From Glandiceps talaboti (taxonomy: Eukaryota > Hemichordata > Enteropneusta > Spengelidae), in the NCBI RefSeq assembly GCF_964340395.1, contig NC_135552.1:22535681-22599680 (forward strand): a DNA stretch of 64,000 bases, given 5' to 3'. This document shows, in pieces, positions 57,222 through 64,000 of this stretch. Both the position numbers and the translations under genes were made by a program. The first letter of the stretch is position 1. Each line of letters begins with the position of its first letter. Below the pieces are notes generated by a model. The model searched no databases. It worked only from the letters and a program-made list of their open reading frames with translations, and was not told where the DNA came from.

Positions 57222-60200
57222 TGAATCACTCAAATCATTCAAATTGACTATTAAAATGTTAATACATGTAGTTTCTAAAATGTGCTAAAATGCTCCTGAA
57301 TGTTTCAGGTTCTAACTCCTTTTCATAAATGTGGGGTCTACAATCACATGTACCAAATTATATACAAGGACAGTATACAAAAATGTATTTTGTCATAAGT
57401 TGCAAATTAAAAATTAAACTAGGGAAGGAAGGAACAATAATACACTAACACATGTAGATATTGATAGCCATGAAGTTACACATGTTTAAACAGCCTTGAA
57501 AATTTGTATTGAGTATGGTTCTTTGCAATCAGACAAAAGGTTATAAGGAAAATAAAGACACTTTTTTGAATCTTTCCTAAATCTGGAGTAGTACCAGGAT
57601 ACAAATGTATATATGTACTTGAGTAGGAGGTAAAAAAATGGAATGTACAGTGAAATACTTCATTTCATTTGGAAGTGATTTGTGAACATACAATGCAACT
57701 TCAACGACAAAGCAGCTGTCGGACTCATCCTGAATTTCATCATGTTTTTGGATTCTCTTTTCAATGTTTAGATAAAATCTTGTGATCAAACTTACTGTAC
57801 AAGCCATTTATTTGTCGTAAATGTATTTCCTATTTTGTTTCTTTGACTAGGTGTCACAGTTAGTTATATTGCATGAAGAAGCAGAAGATGGCAATGCCAT
57901 GCCAGATCTTAGTAGACCTGTACAGGCAGTGGGTGCTGCAGTTAACAACCTGGTTATGGTAAGTTAACACTGTTTATGATACGTGCAATCATTAACCTAG
58001 TTATGGTAAGTTAACACTGTTTATGATCCATGCAATCAATAACCTAGTTATGGAAAGTTTACACTGTTTATGATACATGCAATCAATAACCTAGTTATGG
58101 TAAGTTTACACTGTTTATGATACATGCAATCAATAACCTAGTTATGGAAAGTTTACACTGTTTATGATACATGCAATCAATAACCTAGTTATGGTAAGTT
58201 TACACTGTTTATGATACATGCAATCAATAACCTAGTTATGGTAAGTTTACACTGTTTATGATACATGCAATCAATAACCTAGTTATGGTAAGTTTACACT
58301 GTTCATGATGCATGCTGCAGTAGTAAATAACCTGGTTATGATAATTTAACATTGTTTCTTAAATACATGATTGTATGCAGTCAGTAACCAGCTGGTTATG
58401 GCAAGTTACCTTTGTTTCTGATACATACATGTACAGTTGGCAGCCTGGATATGGTAAGTTAAAACTAGTTAGGTTACATGTACACGTTATACCCTCTTCT
58501 GAAAAACAGAATTTTTTGTTGTGGGTCAAAATGATAAAAACTACTAGGTTTTCTTGTGAATCACAAGTAAGGGATAGAGGAACAGCAATTTTGGTACGTC
58601 ACATAAATTACTGTGTTTCAGTAGTATATCAAAGAGACTTTGTGGTCATACATGTATGTAACATTGCAGTCTACACTAGTACATAGCGTACTATGGTGCA
58701 CAGAAAAAGCTGAATTCAAGTCAACAGTAGACAAAATACAGACTAGAGGTGTTAAATTTAGCCATGCACTGTGTGCAAATGTCTTGTATTATATCCATAT
58801 GTAATCACCAGGATTATGTGTAAATTGACCTTGAAAGGAGGTAGTGCAGAGGTACATTGTACATGTAATGTACACGACCAATGGGTATGTACATGTACAT
58901 GTACAGATGGTCTGGGTAGGAGAGTTGAGATTAGACAAAAATGTCTTGGCTTATGGGTCAGGCCAATGTAGTTATTGCTTGTGACTGGGAAGGTGTGTTT
59001 CCACTCTGAGACTTTGATATTTTGCATTTACCAACTACCCCTATATTATACAAATGTACATGTAGTCTAGTACTATAAAAAGGCCATGTTTTGGAGTCCT
59101 TGCTGTGATTAACGATATTTTTGCAATAAAAACGGTTTGCGTTTTGTGCACTAGAATGCTGGAAACTCCTCTCCTTCTGCTTATTATCCTGGTTGTGTAC
59201 CTTATATATAATTGAAAGGCCATGCTGACAAGTAAATTAAATCATACACATTATATATTTGGGTACATGTACATGTATGTGTTACTGTGTATGACTCAAG
59301 GCAGTAACAGGTGCTGCTTGTCTAATGATATCAACACATTGCGTGTCCTTCATGGAGTCTAATGACAACCACATAACAGCTGGTGTCATATGCTATAGAC
59401 TGTCCCTTGAAATACAATCTGATAAAAGTCTGACCAACAAGGGTTGGGGTGGGTTGGGGGTGGGTTGTATGTTAACAACATGAATGTATTTACTCGTTTA
59501 TGTGTTTGTGTCAATATTCAATGAAGATACCTGACAGTACTCTAGAGGAAGCCACAAAAGATCAGCAGAGTTCAGATGAAATATCAAGTCAAGTCCCAAA
59601 TTTGATTAGGGCTAATGAAAATGCAGTGTTTTGTCTTCTTCACAATATGTTTTATATATGTCAAAATGTCTACTTCATCTTCAAGGCCATTTATGGCTAC
59701 ATCAGAACTGTAGAGATTCAAGGCTAATGGGAGGGCACATAGGTCCAGTTTCTACCATGAATGTTGGCCTAAAAAAGAATACATACTCCTGTCATTTGGT
59801 GGTGTATATCTAGTGTCATAGCCCTAAGTGGATGTCAAAGTAAACATTTACCAAACATAATACATACCTAATATTCTAATATTGTTACCATGGAAACAAT
59901 TTGCATGTTATCTAATCATAACTCAGTGTCATGACAACAACAAAAAATGTGCTGGTATTTTGATATGAATCAGTCAATAGTACATTGATGTGACCTGGAC
60001 CTATACGTAATATATAATACCAGTAAATAATTACTAAATTGTGAAATTGAATGATGATTTATTATATTTTGGTGTTTGTAGGTTGGACGTGAAACAGCAG
60101 CTGGAAGTCAAGATAAGATTCTGAAGCAAGAACTGCCGCTGGCTCTAGTGAGAGTTGAAGAGACTAGCGGATTTCTTGTGGAAGCATCTCTGATGTTAAG

Positions 60201-63200
60201 GGATGATCCATTTTCTGTGCCTGCAAGAAAGAAACTAATTGATGGAGCTAGAGGTAAGATACATGTATGATACAAGAGAAAACAGCACGTTAGAAGAAAT
60301 GTAGTGCAGAGTTGTAGATGTTCTACACAGTAGGAATCTTCCTGAAAGAATGTTATTTCTGATATCACATGTAAGTTGTAAGTTTCAGGTGAATGAAAGT
60401 GACGTGTGAGTTAGTATGTATATTACGTACATGTGACATAGTGAAGTTGGACATTTGGTGCATCTGGTGTTTGGCCATGTGGAGTCATCATGGTGAAATG
60501 GTTATAGAATGACAGGCTCAGTGAATCAGTGAACGCAGCTGTGTAATAGGGGACCTGGTAGGACAGAGATTGCTATACAAAGGATTTCATCCTATGTACA
60601 TGTACTTATGAGTTACATGTCTGGAGGCAGCAGGGACTGTGTACTCCCCAGGGACTTGAGGAATTGGAAATATAGAGGGCTGTTTTGCCATTACAGATCT
60701 GTATTAATGCTATCAACATTCTGTTTTTTCTCTGTCTATCACTAGGTATTCTGTCGGGTACATCAGCTCTCCTACTAGCCTTTGATGAAGCCGAAGTCAG
60801 AAAAATTATCAGAATTTGTAAGAGTGTATTGGAATACTTAGCTGTAGCTGAGGTTGTGGAGTCCATGCCTGACCTTGTGACCTTTGTTAGGGTAGGTCAA
60901 AGTTCATCATGAAAGTTGATGAATTTATTTAGAAAAGTCAAATTCACAGCACCACATGTCATTTGCATATCTATGTTTGTGACTTTTTTTAGGGTAGGCC
61001 AAAATTCATGACAAAATGTTCATGAATATTCCAGGAAATTCTCGTAGTCCAAGAACTCATTTGCATTTTAATAAAACATAGAAATACATGCAAGTCACAT
61101 AAATGTTACTAGAGTAAAGAAAAAAATTCTCAATTTTTTCTCTACATTGTCAGATCTTGATCCCAGGTCTGACTAGCATGTCCAATTTCCCCAACAATAC
61201 AGATTCAGCCCTCACAAACGTCTATGAAATGTAACACTAGAAAAGATTGCCAAATATTTGTACACTTTTTTTCTTCAGAATTTAACCCCAGGTCTTACTA
61301 GTATGTCCAAGGCTATTGACAACAGAGAACAAGAACTCATTCATCAAGTTCATAAAGAGAAGTTAGCCAGTTCCTTGAAGACAGTCAAGAATCTTACTCC
61401 AGTTCTTATATCTGGTATCAAGATATTTGTAACAACTAAACAAACAGGTGTGTTTATTACTGTTTTACTTAAAATCTGGGTAACAGAGAAGGGGTATATA
61501 TTTCAGAAGTAATTTTGAAATTTTAAGATGCAAATTTTTTACCAGTGATTGTGTAAAGTTTTAGAAAATTTCCAATGTGATGTGATAAAATAAATTATGA
61601 CACCTCGTACATGTGTATGTGGTATGCTTATTTGAGGAGTCATGGTAGTTAGATGAGCAGACCCATTATCTGCAATTTGATGATTTGATTGTCTCTTCTG
61701 CAGTGTTATTCTGTCAACCTGGTTATATAATGGGGACCTGAGAGGGCAGGGATTGTGATATGAAGGATTTGATAACATGCACTTCATTGCAGCATGGACT
61801 GTATGCTTCACAGAGAGTTGAGGAAGTGTATAGGGTTGTACCATTATAGGTCTGTGCCGGGGGAGTGGGGGGGGGGTGATACTTATACAGTATTTCATAT
61901 ATGCAAACTAAGGTGCTATATAAATGTACATTGTAACATACTGACTGTAATGTAGACAAACCTTTGTACGTACTATATAATTGTATATCGATCATCTTTT
62001 TCTTTTTCTTTTTTGTAAGGTGGCAGGGGCGTTGCCGAGGCAGCTGAGAACCGTAATTATGTCGTTACTAAGATGTCACAGGAAATTCATGAAATAATCC
62101 GTATATTGCAATTGACGACCTACGACGAGGAAGGTTGGGATATGGATGACCTGACTGTTATGCAGAAAGCACAGGCTGGTATCCATGGAAAACTGGATTT
62201 GGCTAGAGACTGGCTTAACAATCCAAATGCTGAACCTGGTGGCATTGGTGAGAAACACCAAATATGTACTATTGCACAGATAGAGCAGCCTATCTGTATG
62301 TCCTTGATGACTTTACTTGTATTCTCACTTGCAAATATTTCTGAAACTCGTGTATCCAAATTTGACTATTAACATTTGTTTTCATTCTCCCAACTTTTAT
62401 ATATAGAATATTTTTATTGCAATAGTAGTCACGTACGTTGCATCATAATTAGCAATTTAGCACAGAATACATAGTTTTGCGCATATAAATTAACACTGCT
62501 CATGTTTATACTTGTAAAATAAGCCATCCTTTCAGAAACTGACCATTGAATTTGACCTTTGACATCAATGCATTCAATGATCATATCGCCTACCATCAGA
62601 AAGTCTGTTTTGTATTTAGGTAAAATTTTCAAGTTATCAAAGACATTATACAAAATAAAGATGAGCTTCTAATATTGTATACATCATATGTTTATGTAGG
62701 AGAGCGGTCAATCCCTGGAATCGTGGAAGAGGCTCGTAAAATTGCATCAAGACTCGATGGTCCGGAGAGAGATGAAATAGTTAGAGTAGCTGATGAGGTA
62801 GCCAGTATGTCTGACAAACTAGCTACCTTGAGAGCCCGTGGGCTGGGTAACAGTCCTGAAGCTTTGCAACTAGCCCAAGGTATCCAGGAGAGACTTGACT
62901 ACTTGAATAGTCATATCAACAGTGTAGTGTCCCGGTATGCCCACAGTGGTGTACGCAAACCAGCACCCACTGTTACAGGCAAGATTGAACAAGCCCAGCA
63001 CTGGTTGACTGCACCAGGTGTAGATGATGGTGGATTAGGTAAGATTTCTCTCTCTCTCAAAGCCTGTTTATTTAGAGTGATATTCCCCAGAGTGCCTTGC
63101 TTATTTTTCATATCTACATGTACACCGACTTCCAAATTCTCATAGATTTATCATTATTGCTATATCACCACTTCCCTCAATGATAATGATACTCCCCAGT

Positions 63201-63661
63201 GTGTCTTACTAATTTTGGTCAGCCAAATTCCCCTCAGGTTTATCATTACTAATAGCTCCCCTCACCTCATCAAATTGTCTTGCTAACCTAGCATAATCAA
63301 ATGTCATCAAATTCCCTACAAACACCCCCCCCCCCCACACTTCCTAGACGTTTGTTCATTCATTCATCTTAATGTTTTTCAGAGCCACTATAATCTTCAA
63401 TTTTCTTCTTTCTATCCTTCAGGCCAGCAAGCTCTTAGAGAGGTCATCGGTGAAGGTCGTAAGGTCGCAGCAGGTTGCACAGGGGCAGAGCAACAAAAGC
63501 TGAACGATCTGTGTAATGATGTGGAAAGGATGACCAATGAGCTGGCTAACCTTTGTGCCAGAGGTCAAGGTCACACCCCTCAGGCTCAGGCCATCGCCCG
63601 ACAACTGTCATCTAAGTTGAATGAATTGAAGGACGCTATTCAACAATCCCTTGTGAACCAG
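40859..63661 (+). CDS. VCL: vinculin, exons 1-8 (gene continues past the window)
   Basis: Eight GT-AG exons give an unbroken 486-codon frame: 40859-40915, 57851-57958, 60082-60253, 60746-60891, 61279-61447, 62020-62247, 62700-63038 and 63423-63661. The start [19 protein letters not shown] is almost identical to vertebrate vinculin (MPVFHTRTIESILEPVAQQ). The head domain follows ([60 protein letters not shown]), then two central repeats, exon 7 and exon 8, each with the ARG.G.SP.A signature. Vinculin is a cytoplasmic actin-binding adaptor held autoinhibited by its tail and recruited by talin or alpha-catenin to adhesions. The proline-rich neck and actin-binding tail lie beyond the right edge. 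Alpha-catenin is excluded by the N-terminus. Confidence 0.97.
41976..42063 (+). repeat. (GT)n microsatellite running into (GGGT)n and a G run
   Basis: About 55 bp of GT, then GGGT x5 and a run of ten or more G. The part 42031-42063 is a strong G-quadruplex candidate on the coding strand. Confidence 0.9.
42311..42540. repeat. tandem duplication, period about 120 bp
   Basis: Both units share AATATTAC, TTAATTGTC.ATTTCATCAC, AGCCAT and AATCATAACATTGTCA in the same order. Confidence 0.75.
49560..49690 (-). repeat. dispersed repeat family C copy (reverse)
   Basis: The minus strand reads TTTTAAAGGGCCATGTTTCA then ATCCCAGGTACTTGCATTAG, and further in ACTTTTTCTAAAGG, matching the family. Confidence 0.6.
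49925..50085 (-). repeat. dispersed repeat family C copy (reverse)
   Basis: The minus strand reads TTAAAGGCCTGTGTTTCAAT then CCCAGGTTCTTGCATAACTG, with TTTTTCTAGAGTTCTACCAG and CAACTGTTTTC further in. It is one of the best-preserved copies. Confidence 0.65.
51470..51660 (+). repeat. dispersed repeat family C copy
   Basis: TTAAAAGGCCAGGGTTTCAG, TCCCAGGTTCTAACATTTGT, then ACCAACTTTTTCTATA, CTCTGCCAGATG and TTTTTCACATCTAAATTTTA. Confidence 0.6.
53562..53714. mobile_element. hairpin MITE family B, copy 2
   Basis: The left arm ATGTTGTTCTCCGATATTTT and the reverse complement of the right arm ATGTTATCCCGAATATTTTT match and stay related to ACTCGTGACCTA/TGAGCGACCTA at the centre. The loop holds AAGACCCCTTAGGTCGC. 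Copy 1 is at 20462-20625. Confidence 0.65.
55101..55409. mobile_element. hairpin MITE family A, copy 3 (best preserved)
   Basis: Both ends read GTGGCCATATGGATGAGGAT inward, with a TATTTATTTTGGATTTT-like continuation. The inner arms carry AACTCAATAAATTGCAAAAG and its complement. The copy is palindromic across almost its whole 309 bp, with no coding and no clear target duplication. Confidence 0.8.
55738..55785. repeat. perfect 18-bp hairpin
   Basis: GAACACTGAATATTCATG and its exact reverse complement are separated by 12 bases. Confidence 0.85.
56548..56700 (+). repeat. dispersed repeat family C copy
   Basis: TTAAAGGCCAGGGTTTCAAT, CCCAGATTCTTGCTTTAG, CTCATCAGTCAAGCCAT, GACCAACATTTTCTATA and ATAACTGTTTTTCACAT, ending near TGTGCCTTTATA. 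Confidence 0.65.
57140..57221. repeat. (ATCA)n microsatellite
   Basis: About 80 bp of ATCA preceded by (ATCC)n at 57124-57140. Confidence 0.95.
57851..57958 (+). CDS. VCL: vinculin exon 2
   Basis: 36 codons, phase 0 ([20 protein letters not shown]..., [11 protein letters not shown]). The acceptor follows TTTCTTTGACTAG; the donor is ATG/GTAAGT. The last 12 coding bases are the start of the 47-bp tandem array in intron 2. Confidence 0.95.
57947..58460 (+). repeat. 47-bp tandem array copying the vinculin exon 2 donor
   Basis: Eight units of 47 bp start at 57947, 57994, 58041, 58088, 58135, 58182, 58229 and 58276, followed by about three diverged units (near 58329, 58387 and 58440). Each unit begins AACCTAGTTATGGTAAGTTT or a close variant. 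Unit 1 is the real exon end and donor (AACCTGGTTATG/GTAAGT). Units 1, 2, 4, 6, 7, 8 and the last keep GGTAAGT; units 3 and 5 read GGAAAGT. Confidence 0.92.
57959..60081 (+). other. vinculin intron 2
   Basis: Starts with the 47-bp array. The rest is unique sequence, with TACATGTACATGTA phrases near 58855-58905 and a G-rich stretch near 59441-59466. Confidence 0.85.
60082..60253 (+). CDS. VCL: vinculin exon 3
   Basis: 57 codons plus one base ([20 protein letters not shown]..., [14 protein letters not shown]), ending in a Gly codon split in phase 1 before GTAAGA. Confidence 0.95.
60254..60745 (+). other. vinculin intron 3
   Basis: Unique sequence. A part near 60555-60690 (GGACCTGGTAGGACAG..., GAGGAATTGGAAATATAG...) resembles 61735-61860 of intron 5 (GGGGACCTGAGAGGGCAG..., GTTGAGGAAGTGTATAGG...), so a dispersed repeat occurs in both. 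Confidence 0.6.
60746..60891 (+). CDS. VCL: vinculin exon 4
   Basis: Two bases plus 48 codons ([20 protein letters not shown]..., [15 protein letters not shown]). Donor AGG/GTAGGT. A decayed copy of this exon end lies 100 bp downstream. Confidence 0.95.
60892..61278 (+). other. vinculin intron 4 with decayed copies of both flanking exon edges
   Basis: The 387-bp intron contains a copy of the exon 4 end (60977-61040) and a copy of the exon 5 start with its acceptor (61135-61204), in the order exon 4, exon 4 copy, exon 5 copy, exon 5. Confidence 0.75.
61154..61231 (+). pseudogene. relic copy of vinculin exon 5 start
   Basis: After TTTCTCTACATTGTCAG, the sequence ATCTTGATCCCAGGTCTGAC... encodes [10 protein letters not shown], against [10 protein letters not shown] in the real exon 5. 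Over the best 24 bases, 22 are identical. Similarity fades after about 50 bp and the frame stops at TAA 61232-61234. No convincing donor is seen before the stop. Confidence 0.7.
61279..61447 (+). CDS. VCL: vinculin exon 5
   Basis: 56 codons plus one base ([20 protein letters not shown]..., [19 protein letters not shown]). The acceptor follows TTTTTTTCTTCAG; donor GTGTGT. A decayed copy of its start lies 125 bp upstream. Confidence 0.95.
61448..62019 (+). other. vinculin intron 5
   Basis: Unique AT-rich sequence plus the short repeat shared with intron 3 and a G run at 61868-61876. Confidence 0.8.
62020..62247 (+). CDS. VCL: vinculin exon 6
   Basis: Symmetric exon (phase 1 at both ends): two bases, 75 codons and one base. 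It encodes the end of the head region ([20 protein letters not shown]..., [16 protein letters not shown]). Confidence 0.95.
62248..62699 (+). other. vinculin intron 6
   Basis: Unique AT-rich sequence; nothing else supported. Confidence 0.85.
62700..63038 (+). CDS. VCL: vinculin exon 7, one full central repeat
   Basis: 339 bases, symmetric phase 1-1, encoding 113 codons between GIG and [23 protein letters not shown]... [20 protein letters not shown]... [20 protein letters not shown]. That is one vinculin repeat in a single exon. Confidence 0.95.
63039..63422 (+). other. vinculin intron 7
   Basis: Contains two or three imperfect units of about 100 bp (CCCCAGAGTGCCTTGCTTAT near 63088; CCCCAGTGTGTCTTACTAAT near 63195; later CTTGCTAAC), each followed by CCAAATTC and TTTATCATTA. 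Confidence 0.65.
63423..63661 (+). CDS. VCL: vinculin exon 8, next central repeat (start)
   Basis: Two bases plus 79 codons ([20 protein letters not shown]..., [20 protein letters not shown]..., QQSLVNQ), phase 0 donor GTATAC. It aligns with the last central repeat of vertebrate vinculin. Confidence 0.95.
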
Positions 63662-64000
63662 GTATACAAACAAACATTTATGAAAATGTACATACTACCA
63701 TGGTCCCAAAAACTGACAATAACAGAACAGATGTTTTCGGATTAACCATTCAACGAGTTTAATTCCTCGCACTTCTGAAACTGTGAGATAGATAGCATGA
63801 ATTTGAATACATATACAACTGACATACATACATACGTACGTACGTACGTACGTACATGGAAAATAACAACTTTTGACAGCCGATTGTTTTGCTTATTTCT
63901 TGAAAGATGTAAAAAGCATAAAATCTGTAATCAATAACATGTGATGTGTAACCATCATTTAGATGGAGTGTATCAATCAGACTTGGTTGATATTAATATT
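63662..64000 (+). other. vinculin intron 8 (partial)
   Basis: Begins with donor GTATAC. It contains a short (TACG)n/(CATA)n tract at 63822-63856. The window ends inside this intron. Confidence 0.8.

Larger units (their letters stand above)
40916..57850 (+). other. vinculin intron 1 (16.9 kb)
   Basis: Contains (GT)n-(GGGT)n (41976-42063), a two-unit tandem duplication (42311-42540), recurring AATGTACATTTC phrases (43150-43970), a long C run (46177-46197), family C repeats (49560-50085, 51470-51660, 56548-56700), a TACATGTA-rich stretch (52240-52440), hairpin MITEs (53562-53714, 55101-55409), an 18-bp hairpin (55738-55785) and (ATCA)n (57140-57221). No exon is supported. Confidence 0.85.

Noticed and set aside
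57947-58322. CRISPR array
   Set aside because: The 47-bp units are contiguous with no variable spacers and begin in a vinculin exon. This is a eukaryotic tandem duplication.
58375-58686. 103-residue open frame after the 47-bp array
   Set aside because: It reads through decayed array units and unique intron with no acceptor/donor pair and no family resemblance.
62073-62372. Vinculin open frame extended past exon 6
   Set aside because: After 62247 the frame continues into the intron. The donor GTGAGA and the phase of exon 7 show the exon ends there. The same kind of read-through occurs after exons 5, 7 and 8.

Overview
The window is nuclear DNA from an invertebrate animal. It is AT-rich, its genes have many small exons split by long GT-AG introns, and it is full of microsatellites, foldback (hairpin) elements and decayed CR1/L2-like LINE pieces. 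The palindrome TACATGTA is very common. I cannot name the species from sequence alone. A single multi-exon SNX9-type gene and a vinculin with only two visible central repeats fit an invertebrate deuterostome or a lophotrochozoan, not a vertebrate.

Layout. (1) 1-2,900: a possible last exon of a plus-strand gene (505-576, poly(A) signal 745-750) lies tail-to-tail with a compact three-exon minus-strand gene (ATG at 2645, stop at 1413) encoding a 46-residue protein I do not recognise. (2) 2,900-9,700: intergenic. It holds a 1.7 kb A-rich inverted repeat (3531-5246), a long TGTA microsatellite, and two LINE relics (6784-7335 minus; 8510-9170 plus). (3) 9,760-31,057: a complete 14-exon sorting nexin gene of the SNX9/18/33 family, plus strand, 544 residues, with SH3, acidic WDDWDD linker, PX and BAR regions. 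All junctions are GT-AG and all phases agree. (4) 31,058-40,858: intergenic, with the SNX 3' UTR, an array of ATTTGCAT octamers, a TA-flanked MITE and the vinculin 5' flank. (5) 40,859-64,000+: the first eight exons of vinculin (486 codons, continuing beyond the window), with a 16.9 kb first intron.

How the genes relate: SNX9-family proteins remodel membrane and actin during endocytosis, and vinculin links adhesion receptors through talin and alpha-catenin to actin. They lie in the same orientation about 9.8 kb apart; whether that linkage means anything is unknown.

Most unusual signal: several exon-intron junctions have been copied locally into the neighbouring intron. The vinculin exon 2 donor is amplified into about 11 tandem 47-bp units, seven with an intact GTAAGT. 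The vinculin exon 4 donor and exon 5 acceptor each have one decayed copy. The SNX exon 7 acceptor sits at the end of a 31-bp tandem repeat. Other strong items are an 818-bp foldback element with a perfect 11-bp target duplication (15078-15917), at least two families of dispersed hairpin MITEs, a TTAA-ended dispersed repeat, and perfect DR1 nuclear-receptor motifs kept in both units of a higher-order repeat in SNX intron 1.
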